Shown here: one piece after another, positions 11,228-21,302 of the stretch
Position numbering within the stretch: position 1 is the stretch's first letter
Layout of the letters: each line of letters starts with the position of its first letter
Source of the DNA: Elymus sibiricus
Taxonomy: Eukaryota > Streptophyta > Magnoliopsida > Poales > Poaceae
Length of the DNA stretch: 64,000 nt
Reading direction: 5' to 3'
NCBI GenBank assembly: GCA_039707655.1
Contig: CM077676.1
Coordinates: 239,958,866-240,022,865, forward strand
Program-made: the position numbers and the translations under genes
The notes under the pieces: generated by a model
Database searches by the model: none
What the model was told of the DNA's origin: nothing
What the model saw: the letters and a program-made list of their open reading frames with translations, nothing else

Positions 11228-11240
11228 ATCTCCCCCTTTT
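11228..11240 (-). other. Polypurine tract of M
   Basis: Minus strand AAAAGGGGGAGAT directly before the LTR's opening TG. Confidence 0.75.
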
Positions 11241-11537
11241 CGGTAATTGATGACAACATATAGATCAAGCTTTGACAAAGAATATAATCAATGAATAACA
11301 TCGTCGCTTTGAGAAGTATGTGATAAGCAAGAGCTCCCCCTAAATTTGCGTATTATTTAAAATTTGCATTTGAATACAAATGCACAATTGATTAGAATCA
11401 TGGGTCACTCTTCCATGTCACATACATCTTGGTGGAGCGCTCAAAATGATATGAATGAGAAATAACAAGCACTCATCACCAAGCAAACATGTGAATGATC
11501 ATACAAGAAGCATCTAGATAGATCGATAGCATGCATA

Positions 11538-11775
11538 CACTACTGGAATCAGAGAATTTGCCATCAGCCAGCTCTTTGCCGTCTGCTAGCGGATGACACA
11601 GAAGGATTTTTCCATCAGCTTACAAAAAGCAGACGGCAAAGATCAGGCTGATGGCAAACATACAGTTTGCCATCAGCCATTTCTTTGCCGTTCGCCAGCC
11701 GACGGCAAAGGGCCTGAAGGCAGACGGCAAAGAGCCCAGATGGGCCCCACTGGACCGTGGATCGGGCTAGATCAT
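11538..11775 (+). mobile_element. CACTA tip with 'TTTGCCGTCTGC' subterminal repeats
   Basis: It starts CACTACTGGAATCAGAGA and continues with repeats of TTTGCC(A/G)TC and GACGGCAAAG in both orientations up to about 11730. The TIR differs from the CACTA end at 6813. No second terminus is visible, so it is a truncated end inside M. The right limit is approximate. Confidence 0.7.
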
Positions 11776-13109
11776 GTTACTCAACTATAACTCTACGGAT
11801 TTATTTTATAGACTGGAGTGTGCAAACAATGGAGAGAATATAGGCGCGAATCTCTTGTGCTTAGAATCGGATTGGGAAGCACAAAAGGGGTCGGATCTTA
11901 CCCTAACTTGGAGAAGATCCACTATGGCGGCAACGATGGTGATGATTGTCATTGACGGTGACGGAATCCAGCGGCGAGGGCATGCAGAAGTCAATGGAGA
12001 CGATCTAGAGACCAGGGCGATGGCAGCAACGAGGTGCGGGAGCGAGCGGTTTGAAGTTATTTTCAACGTATGGTTCGCGTGAGTATATATACCCGTTAGC
12101 TATCGGTCTAACCGAGCGAAACAGATCGGTGACACCGATGTGTATAACTACCAGGAGCACTGCAACTCGGTGACGTTGAGAGTTTTACTTCGGTCTTACC
12201 GAGATTGAAAATCAGATTAATCTAAAGTGCAATCGGTGAGACTAAATGTGAATGTGTTGGTATGACCGAAGGACACTTAGAAGGATTTGGAAGTCAGCCC
12301 TAATCAGATAGGTGACTCCGAGTGCTCCTCACCCAGAGGGTCCGAAAAGAAGCTTGTTCAAATTTTGTGATATAGCAAGAATGAATTTGAGACAAGTTGA
12401 GATAGATAGCTAGAGAAGGTGTTCAGGTATTCTTGTCCATCCAATTGGCCAAAAGATCCAAATCAACCAAACAACAATTGGATGTCCTCGAATGAGAAAA
12501 TATGCATTGCAACATGCTCACACAATAAGATAGCGAAAGAAATATGTTAAACATGCACAACCAATTATAGCAACTATCAAGCAATGGGCGATGACAAAGT
12601 CATCTATATATGAGTATAATGACTTAGGAGCCAAATGAGAACATTTGATCATAGGTCATACTCATCGTTTAAGCACAAGTGGGGTTACCACTTTTACATA
12701 AAGCAGTAGTTTGTTCACACCATTAGAGTTGCTTTAGCTCATGTCTTAGAGGAAAGCTCCCACTAGATGAGATATCCCCCAAAGAGGGATGAACTAACCT
12801 TGGGTTTTGTCGATGACGACTTCATGTAGATGTGGATGCTCAATGTTGATGTAGACCATCAAGAGTTGGGAGCTATCCTTGGAATTTGTAGCACTTTCAA
12901 TACCTACATGAGTTAGTTCCACAAGGAACAACAAGGATATCCATAGACATAGAATGAAGTGCACAAAGGATGATGTCCATGAATGCATTGAATACCTTGT
13001 CCCTTGACTTACTAACAAGAGGGTTTGTGACTCCATGAACTAGTGCATGATGTGGAAATTGTTTGCACTGATTCTTGCCATAAATGAATATGAGTGAAGT
13101 TTGTTGGCG
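11776..13109 (-). other. Decayed copia internal or LTR-like sequence
   Basis: No credible coding frame. 12078-12275 carries a TATATATA box (12079-12086) and a second GGT-N3-ACC cluster with four exact cores, placed as in an LTR U3. It may therefore be a fragment of a related LTR. 12300-13109 looks like decayed SIRE-type internal sequence. Confidence 0.4.
12078..12275 (-). promoter_or_regulatory. TATA box with upstream GGT-N3-ACC cluster
   Basis: On the minus strand, GGTCTAACC, GGTGACACC, GGTCTTACC and GGTATGACC (written as plus-strand words) precede a GGGTATATATACTC box. The order, array then TATA, matches the LTRs of M and G. Confidence 0.45.
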
Positions 13110-13114
13110 GAGTC

Positions 13115-14007
13115 TGTCGGAGTCTAGGATCTGCATCCAAGAAACTTCTCCAAGAACTTAGGATTCGAACTCTGGGGGACTTTGCTTGGCAACCTACGAC
13201 ACGACGGCAACTATGGCGGGGACGCGACGGACTCGCTAGCTCTCACCGGACACGAAGTGGACGCACGAGCTACCCAGGTTCGGGCCACCGTGTGGTGTAA
13301 TACCCTACTCTTGCTTGTGTTGGATTGCTCCGTGGTGGAGAGCTTGTGCTCGAGGAACAAGAGGTGTAGGGGAGAATGGGTCGATCCCCTTACATGGAAG
13401 CAGCCCTTCCCCTTTTGTAGTGCCTTGGTCCTCTTCCCCGAAAATATGAGCGGGAAAGGGTAGCCACAGGGCGGCAATTCAAAGGGGGGACAGGGGCGCA
13501 GGCTTATCCTGACAAAAGGCGGTCTCCTCCTGTTAAAGCAGCTCCTTGTGACGCGCTGGTGGGCTTGGCGATGACCTCCGTCCTGGCATGCTGATCCGTC
13601 CTGATCTTCTATCACCAAAGAGGAAAGCCTTTGGGACTTGCTGTGGGGGAGGCAGACGCCGCTGCTCCCTTATCACCAGAATGGAAGCTGGGCTTGGTCG
13701 CGCCCCGCTGTCCTTATCCTGACAGCGGGACGTCACCCATGTGCGGGGTGCGGAGCCCCGCGGCTGGCGCCAAACGACTTGCTTCATGAGAAGGCCTCGC
13801 GAGGGGAGCCTTGCGAGGGAACCTGGTGCTTGGCGGCCTCGGCAGGGCCTGGCCTGGCGGGGAGGGGCCTCGCGAGGCTCACCCCTCACGAGGCGGCTTC
13901 CTCCAGAGCGGCCGCGGCAGGGCCACTCTCATGGGCCGGCCGCCGAGTGCGGTCCTCTGGGCCAGAGGCAGACGGGCCATGGTACCCTGGTTCCCACTGG
14001 GCCGACA
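13115..14007 (-). repeat. 3' LTR of O
   Basis: TGTCGGAGTC ... GGGCCGACA on the plus strand, 893 bp, paired with 33204-34095. The element-sense TATA-like box is CTACAAAAGG (13411-13420). The shared leader module (acccaggttcggg on plus) is at 13271-13317. The adjacent polypurine tract is GGGCCCGGGGGCTAC on minus (14008-14022). Long open frames here and just inside are GC-rich shadows. Confidence 0.9.
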
Positions 14008-14281
14008 GTAGCCCCCGGGCCCATGGTGCGTGCGTTCCCTCCGTTAGGGACAAAACGACGCGGGGCCCATTGAGCTGCCGGGCCCAGAGGTGACGCGTGG
14101 CGGCTTCCGCGGGGTGGGTCACCCCCACTCCCCATGACGCCTCGGTAACCGCCGTCTTGCCGATAAAGCCTGCCCGTGCGGGGCGCAGGCACGTCATTGC
14201 TCCTCTTCCCGATCTTCCCCTTCGTCTCGCGCGAGCAGCTTCTCCGTTGCTCCTCCCCCAACTTCCAATCTCTCCGCCACC

Positions 14282-16651
14282 ATGGCCCCTGGCAGGAAAG
14301 GGAAGAAGAAAACCGCCGAGCCGGGGTCGTTGGTCCCACCGGGGCCGGGGCCCACGCTGCTGAAATCCGTGATCCTCAACGAGGAGGACCTAGACAAGGT
14401 GCGGCCGATGACGGCCAACGCCCACAACGGGAATGGGGCGACGAAGATCTGGCCGGCGTCGCGCCCCGCGGCGCAGCAAGGGGGTATGACCTTCCCATTC
14501 TTCCTCCACTCCGTCTTTGTCGGGCTGGTGCCCCCCTTCTCCGACTTCTTCAATGCCGTGCTCTGCCACTACTAGGTTCATGTGCTGCACCTGCACCCGA
14601 GCTCGGCCTTTCTTCTCTCCGCCTTCGCCTACCTCTGCGAGGCCTTTCTGAGGGTGCTGCCGTCCATGGCCTTCCTCCGGAAATTTTTCCGCCTCCGACT
14701 GACCAGTGCTCGGGCTGCATGTCATTCCAGATGGTCGCGGGTATGCGTGCGGACATCATCGACATGCGGCTTCCCGAGGAGGTGGAAGGCTTCAGGGAGC
14801 GCTGGGTCTATGTGGACACGTGCCAGTACAGCCCCTTGCTCGAAATCCCGGAGGTGCCAGTGATGCCGAGCTCTGGGTGGGGGCCCACCGAGCTGACCGA
14901 GGCCGCGCTGGGGCTAGTCATGGTGAGGATGCGAGTGCTCCAAGCCGGTGGGCTCACCGCGAGCATGGTCATCAAGGAGTTCGTGTGCAAGTGCATTGCC
15001 ACCCTCCAGAGGCGCCTTCACCCGGTATGGACCCACTCAGGCCTGGGGGACCCCATGAGGCTGAGCCCTGATCGCCTTGCCCCGGAGGTGGTGGAGGGGC
15101 TGGTGAACGTTCTCCTTGTCGCGGCGACGTCGTTCCCACCGCCAAGCGCGGCTCCAATTTACTGCTTCGGAAATCGGGAGGACGTGCGGGCCGGCATGCC
15201 AATGTTTGATCAGTGGGGGCTTGTACCCCCGGGTCATGTGGGACCCCGCGACAATCCGGTCCAGGTGCTGCCGCTTCCCAGAGGCGAAGGCGACACCAAG
15301 GTGGCAGCCGCGGCGGACGCCTGGAGCGAGGCGGCGGCCTCTGAGCCGACTCACCGCCTGTCGACGGCGGGAACCGGCAGCAGCGGCAGCAGTGACGCCG
15401 GGGGGCCCCGAGATGAGCCCCAGCGGTCTGCGCCCCCAGTGGAGGAAGCCCTTGGCGCGGAGAACCCTGCGGCTAGCGGGGTGATCCCACCCGCCGAAGC
15501 CTCGGAAGGGGGCCTAGACGGGCCCTATGGTGGGGCCTCAGGAGGGGGCCCCAAAGAGTCCCGAGGGGGCGGAAGCGGCAGCCGCCCTGGAGGGAAGCTA
15601 AGGAAGCGGAGATGGGTCCCCAGAGACGAGTAAGCCCCCCTGCCTTGCACGTTCCTTATGCCCACCGCCTCATCTTGCACGGCTCGGCTTGATCCCTAGT
15701 TATGCAGTAGGGGCTCCCCGTCGAAGAAGAAGACGGAGGGTGTCCAGAACGAGGATGCCGGAGAGCCCGCCGGGGCTCAGCGGGAGCTGGGGGCGGTTGG
15801 CGCACCGGTGCCCCCAACGATCCCCACGAAGCATGGCGGAGGTGTGGAGGAGAGGTCTGCGGGACCTGCCTAGCCTCCCGAGGAGGCCTTCCCTCCCGCC
15901 GGAGAATGGGTGCCTCCGAAAGGGGCCCGCCGCGAGGATGAGGTAGGCGCCGACGCGGTGGCCACTGCAAGCCTCGAGCGATCCCCCGGGCCCCATGAGC
16001 CGGAGGCGGCCGTGCCCTGTCCTACCCACGTGGCTGAGTGGCCGGCAGGGGAGGAAGCCGAGGCGGAGGTCGAGGAGGATCCTGGCCGCCTGGAGGGGAA
16101 TGAGGCCCCCTCAGGCGGAGGCCTGGGCGGATCCGACGGCGCTGTATCCCCCGAGCCCCCAGAGCCACGAGGGGCGGAGACGGAAGGGCCGGACGCGCTC
16201 TTGACCCTAGCCCTGGTGAGCCGCAGCATCCTATCGTGGGTCGGGACTCTCCGCCACGCCCGGTCGGCCCTCAGCTCCCTAGAGGCCGAGCTCGTGGCCA
16301 AGGAGGAGAACCTCCGCCTGGAGCAGGGACACGTCGCGGCCCGCGAGGCCCGGCTAGCCTCCCGCGAGGAGGCGGTCACCCGGCGCGAGAGCATGGCGGC
16401 GGTCCTGGTGACAGACATGGAGATCCAGGAGCACGAACTCCTGCGGACCACCATCGAGTAGGAGAGGGAGCGAGAGCGCTTGGAGCATCTGGACCGTATC
16501 GTGGCGGCCGGCGAGGCCACCTACCAAGAACGCCTCACGAAAGCCAACACCCTGCTTGAAGAAAGAGCTACGAGGTACAGGGCCGACATCGACAAGCGGG
16601 GCCAGGAGGAGGTCGCGCGGAAGGCGAAGGCCCTAGCGGACACTTACTCCA
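14282..16651 (+). pseudogene. Antisense Transposase_28-type gene of O, 5' part (broken)
   Basis: This runs opposite to gag. It starts MAPGRKGKKKTAEPGS at 14282. The Transposase_28-like segment follows (PFFLHSVFVGLVPPFSDFFNAVL ... LHLHPSSAFLLSAFAYLCEAF). A TAG at 14573-14575 sits where a Gln is expected. A one-base frameshift lies near 14700, after which the frame is open to 15628. A likely intron follows (15629-15707, GTAAGC ... TGCAG); splicing continues the frame. Stops are near 15870 (TAG) and 16459-16461. The last part is a coiled coil (LSSLEAELVAKEENLRLEQ, ERERERLEHLDR). N then interrupts it. Function is unknown; the Pfam family is named for gypsy-type transposons without proven activity. 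A weak GATAAAGC box (14162-14169) lies ~115 bp upstream. Confidence 0.75.
15629..15707 (+). other. Probable spliceosomal intron in the antisense gene of O
   Basis: GTAAGC donor, pyrimidine-rich centre and TTATGCAG acceptor, 79 bp. Removing it joins ...RRWVPRD to a Lys-rich frame (RGSPSKKKTEG) that continues to 16461. Confidence 0.55.
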
Positions 16652-17574
16652 TGTCGCGGTGTTTTCACGGCAGATGCCATAAGATGGCTAAAGAGGTGGG
16701 GCTACGAGAGGACGCCGGTGGGTTCCGGAGGCGAGGTTGGCACGAGCAAGTGCGAGACACGAGACGTACCCAGGTTCGGGGCCCTCTGGAGAGGTAACAC
16801 CCCTAATCCTGCCGAGTGTAGTATGGGAAGCACAAGTGCTACAAGGTCGCTCCTGGAGCTGTTCGGACGGAGGAGGGAGAAGGGGCTAGGCCACCGTTCT
16901 GCCTCTCCGGCGAGAGTGTGTGTGTGCTCTGTGGAGCGAGAAGGAGTCACTAAAGGGAAGCGAAGAGCAACCATGCAACGGGAGAGAGTGAACCGAAGGA
17001 AGCGAACCCCTCTGCATGGAGGCCTCCCTGGGGGTCTTATAGGCCGACCCCCAGGGTTACAATGGTAATGTTACAAAGGAGCGGGCCCCTGGTGTCATTG
17101 ACCGGGAGCCAGTGGTGGGGGCCGCCGGGTCGCCGGGTTGCCGGGTCGCCAGGTACGCCGCACCTGCCTGGCGCGGGGCACTGTGGCGGGTCTTGTCTCT
17201 CGTCAGTCTGGGTACGAGGCACTGTGGCGCGTCTTGTCCGTCGTCAGAGGGAGGTCGGCGCCGTTGTTTCTACTGGACCGCGCCTCCCTGACACCGCCCG
17301 CCTCGGGCGGGGGCACAATGAAAGCTGCAGCCTCGCCCGCTCTGTCAGCGTAAAGGAAGGAGCGTTGTAGCCACGCTTGCTTCGTCGCGAAGGCTCCGTC
17401 CCCTCGTGGCCAGCCGGCATGGGCCAGCAGGCCAGGCCGGGTCGCCGTGCCAAGCCGGCTCGCGCTGGGGAGCCGGCGTACTGGCAAGCCGGCCTGAGGG
17501 ACTTGACCTGCTCCGATGATTTTTTAAGAAGGGGTTCGAGCTCCGTTGCCTACCCGGGGTTCATCCCCCCGACA
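16652..17574 (-). repeat. 3' LTR of N
   Basis: TGTCGCGGTG ... CCCCCCGACA on plus, 923 bp. TATA-like CCTATAAG (minus) at 17036-17043; shared leader module at 16767-16813. A 9-bp minisatellite (CCGGGTCGC-type units, about 17127-17153) has one more unit than in the partner LTR. The polypurine tract is CAGCTTCGGGGACTAC on minus (17575-17590). Confidence 0.9.
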
Positions 17575-18071
17575 GTAGTCCCCGAAGCTGTGAAGGCTCG
17601 CCGGTTCCAAGCAGGAGGGCCTTCGCAGCTTACCCCCTGTGGAGCCGGTTTTGTTGGTGAAGTGCGGGAGCCCGGCCGGGCGGCTCTGCCCGTCCGCATG
17701 CCGGCACAGCGGACACGGACGCCGGCTTCCGGTTGCCGGGTCGCGGCACCCCGGCCTGGGCGGGAAGCGGAAATGCCCGTTGGTCGAGTCTTGCTTCATA
17801 CGGCGATTCGTGCCCGCTGTAGCCTGACGAAACGCCACGTGGTGCTCCGCAGCGGGCGAAGCCTGCCAGCCCACGCGCGTGACGGGACGAGACTGCGGAC
17901 CGGGCCCGCCACAACGCGCCCTCGGCCCGTGCGCGAGGGATTTACTGCGGCGGTGCTTGACGGTTGCGCTTCCCCGCGCAGTAAATGTGCGCGTAAAACG
18001 CGCGCGCACGGTGCGGAGGAGTGGGGATCGTGGGCGCAAACGATCCCACTCCCCCATGCTCTCTTCGCGGT

Positions 18072-18079
18072 TATAAATG
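18072..18079 (+). promoter_or_regulatory. TATA box of the antisense gene of N
   Basis: TATAAATG lies 216 bp before the ATG at 18288 and is followed by a C/T-rich leader typical of plant 5' UTRs. It is inside the element but outside the LTR, so the antisense gene appears to have its own promoter. Confidence 0.55.
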
Positions 18080-19697
18080 AGAAGGGGAGAAGTGCGACGG
18101 GAACGTTCCCGCACACACTCCTGCCCCTTGCTCCTCCTCTGCTTCTCCTCCACCACGCCCGAGCGAAGCGCTGCCGCCGCGTGCTCTCGCGCCAGCCGCC
18201 GCACGCCGTGACCCAAGGCCCGCAGCACGCAGCCGTCTCCTCCTCCTCCTTTCCTTCGCCGCATCTCCACGCCAGCGGAGCCCTTCAATGGCGCTGCCGA
18301 AAGGTTCTTGGGAGGGCTCAATCATGACCGAGGAGAACATCCGGTACCTTCGCCGCACGAAGTGGCTGCCGCCGGCGGAGGCGCTAGTCGCGCGCGTGCC
18401 CGGCCCGGAGAGGGTGCCGCAGCCGCAGGATGGCAAGCACATCGTCTTCTTCTCTTACCTCGAGCACGGACTCGGCCTTCCCGCAAGTCTTTTCTTCCGG
18501 AGCTTCCTCGACTTCTTCGGGTTGCAGCCGCACCACCTCGGCGCCAACGCCGTGTTGCAGGTCGCCGGGTTCGCCACGCTCTGCGAAGGCTACCTCGGCA
18601 TGCTGCCAACTGTTGACCTATGGGCGAAGCTTTTCTTTCCTCAAGCAGCAGCGGGCGTCGGCTGCCGTGGTCACCGGCCAGGTGAACGGGCCGTTTCCTA
18701 AGCTGCCGCTTGAGGACTCAGCCAAGAAGTGGCAGACGACATTTTTCTACGTCCGGAATGCCGACCTGGTGGTGGACGTCATCAACCTGCCACCTTTCGT
18801 CAACGCGGCGCCGCTCGCCAAGTCGAATTGGGGCTATTGCCGCAAGAAGCCGCCACAGGAGCTCCTGAACATCTGCCGCCGGATCGGGGAGATGGCGGAT
18901 CGCGAGGGGCTGAAGCCGGCTGACCTCATCGCGGCCTTCATCTCACGCCGGGTGCTGCCGCTGCAGCGCTGGGCACACCGGATCTGCGACATGAGCGGCC
19001 GGCGTGACCCGACCCGGACGTCGACCAAGGCGCTGACAGCGGCCGGGATCGTCCAGCGGGTCAACTATATCTCCAAGGCTGGGTTGAAGGAGGAGGGATG
19101 GAGCTTCGGGAAGGAGCCCTATCACTGGGAAAACCCGGCGCCGGCGGTGAGTCCCTGGTCTCTATTTTTTGCCGCCTCAACGTTATTCCTGTGTCCTGAC
19201 GCCGCGGGAGGACCGCAGCTATTCGCCTGCCCGCAGAATCACGACGGTCTGAATCCCCAGATCCTATTGGCCGACTTGCCCGAGTCGGACGTGGAGGAAG
19301 CCGGCGCCGAGGTGGAGGAGGGAGGAGTCGAAGCACGCCTGGCCGACGCCGCAGCCGGCGGGTCACGGAACGCGGGTAAGTCTCCGCCCTCAGAACTTCT
19401 GCGCGACTGGCCGGACGACGACGAAGAGGACCTGACCGGAGCCCACGGTGGAGCGCCCTCGGCCAGGGAGGACGCCAGCGTCGATCATCCAAGGCGGCTG
19501 CGGAAGACGGCTGGCGCCGGGCAGGCTCGCGAGGCGGAATCCGGCAGCCGGCCGCATGGGAAGGAGCCGGTCGAGTCGAGGCCGGCCACCAAGCGCCCGG
19601 CGGCGGCGGCGCTGATGCGGGAGAGGGCCGTCGTCAAGAAGAAGCGCCGGCTCGCCCCGTCCGTGGGCCAGAGGCGAGAGATTCTGAAGGTCATCGG

Positions 19698-19777
19698 GTG
19701 AGTGATTCTTGTCTGTTTCTAATCGCTTGCTTGTTTTCTTGCTTGAGCCCTTGTGCTGATGAACTTGCTGTGCACAG
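19698..19777 (+). other. Intron in the antisense gene of N (80 bp)
   Basis: GTGAGTGATTC donor, T-rich body, TGCACAG acceptor. Splicing is phase 2 and joins two open frames that are otherwise out of register. Confidence 0.65.
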
Positions 19778-20552
19778 GTCCGCCGTTGACCTGGTGTTGG
19801 CGGCCGTGGAGGCCGCGACTGGCGAGGCCGTCTGGCGGAAGACCCGGAGCAGCGCCATCGACCCCAAGCCGGCCCGGACCGTGGTGGAGGACATCGAAGC
19901 CCGCCAATCCGGCCAAGACCTCGACACGGCGAGACGCGATGCCTGGCAGGATCGCGCGGAGGCTGCGAAAGAGATGGAGGAGGCCTCGGCCCGGGCGTGG
20001 GAGAGGGCCTCCGCAAAGCAGGCTAGGATCACCGCGGGCCCGGCCTGGCCGGAGATGGAGCGGGGGACAGAGCCGGCGGTGACAATCGTCGAGCCGCAGC
20101 CGGAGGGGGCGACGGAGCCGACCGGGCGGACGGAGCCGGCCGACGGTGAGTCGGACATCGATGAGGACATCGTCGTGGACACGCCGCCTCGGGCCGACCC
20201 GGCAGGAGGAGGCGAGGGCAGTGAAGAGCGGCGCGGGGCGGACCCCGCACCATCCGGTCAAACGCAGCCGATGTCGGCCCCGGAGGCCGCGGCTGGAGAC
20301 GCCGGTGCCATAGTGGTCATTCCGCCCCAAGCCGCTGCATCCTCTGAGTGGCCGGGTGGAAGCGGATCCGGTTCCGGGACCGCTATGCAGCATCCGTGGG
20401 CGAGCGCTGGCGCCGTTGTGATCGGGCCACGCACTCGGGAGGACGACGCGGCGGATGCCTTGCGCTCGCAACTTCGCGGGCGGAGCGAACGCCTGCAGGC
20501 CTTCGTCCGGGACGAGCAGGAGGCGGCGCGGAAGCTGGAGCAGGCGTTTGCG

Positions 20553-20981
20553 GTGAGTCTCTCCTTCTTTTCTTGTCTTGATCGTCGAATCAGTGGGGGC
20601 GCGCCAGCGCATCCACTGGGTGTAGCCCCTGAGGTTCGGGCCGGGCTGCGGAGCAGCCGGCTCGAATCTTATAGCCCGTCTTTTGCGTTCTTCTTACTTA
20701 ACTTTTGCGCAGCACCTGTACGACCTGCGGGCCGCCGCGTATAATCGGCTTTGGGAGCGGTTCCGCGGGGTCAAAGCCCAGCTATCCGGCAAGGAGGAGG
20801 AGTTGCGCCGGGTCCAAGGTATGTCTTGCACGTCTTCAGTGGGGGCGCGCCAGCGCACCCACTGGGGGTAGCCCCCGAGATTCGGGCCGGACTGCGGAGC
20901 AGCCGGGTCGAATCATATGGCTTTTCCCTTCTTTCTTTTTGTCCTTGCTTCCGGCGTCTGACCGGGAACCTTGTCGCGCAG
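20553..20981 (+). repeat. Two introns carrying the same ~80-bp repeat, around a small exon
   Basis: Intron 20553-20712 (phase 0) and intron 20819-20981 flank a 106-bp exon (HLYDLRAAAYNRLWERFRGV). About 20592-20671 and 20836-20918 are near-copies (AGTGGGGGCGCGCCAGCGCA ... GCGGAGCAGCCGG). One intron therefore seems to have donated sequence to the other, or the exon-intron unit duplicated. Confidence 0.65.
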
Positions 20982-21302
20982 CTCATGCGGCCGAGGTGCC
21001 GGGTCTCTGAGGCCGACTTGCCGAAGACGGCGAGCAGCGCGATCTTGCCGTCGCCGACCACGACCGGCTCCAGGCCGAGGTGGACCGGCTGGCGGCTGAG
21101 AAGGCCAAGGTGGAAAAGGCCCACCAAACGGAGCTGGGCCGGTTGGCGGAAGAGCGCGGCAAGGCGGCCGAGTAGCTGGCGGACGCCGGCAGGAGGGTCG
21201 CCCAGCACGAGAAGGATCTCGAGGCTCAGGCCTGCGCATCGGCCGTGCAGGAGCACGGGATGCTGAGCGAGGCCCGCGCATCGGCCGTGCGTCGATGAGG
21301 TA

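Larger units (their letters stand above)
18288..21299 (+). pseudogene. Antisense Transposase_28-type gene of N with four candidate introns (broken)
   Basis: It begins MALPKGSWEGSIMTEENIRYL. A Transposase_28-like segment follows (HIVFFSYLEHGLGLPASLFF ... LQVAGFATLCEGYLGMLP). An extra base near 18636 shifts frame, after which the frame is open (VKWQTTFF-type region, HWENPAPA, acidic and basic linker) to 19697. Introns: 19698-19777, 20553-20712 and 20819-20981, with GTGAGT/GTATGT donors and GCACAG/GCGCAG acceptors; a fourth candidate is 19147-19218. The first two junctions keep frame (GS-AVDLVLAAVEAA; EQAFA-HLYDLRAAAYN). The last exon is a coiled coil with a TAG at 21174-21176. The gene stops abruptly next to the 3' end of pol, and the C-terminal domain seen in O is missing. 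Confidence 0.7.

Noticed and set aside
12794..13036. 80-residue minus-strand frame as a gene
   Set aside because: Short, with no motif, in a decayed copia internal region and overlapped by another chance frame.
13638..14093. Overlapping open frames of 60-150 codons within the LTRs of O
   Set aside because: They lie in non-coding LTR, on both strands, and are not kept between the two LTRs.
17377..18327. Long open frames on both strands next to the left LTR of N
   Set aside because: GC-rich DNA gives long chance frames. They cross the LTR boundary and show no domain.
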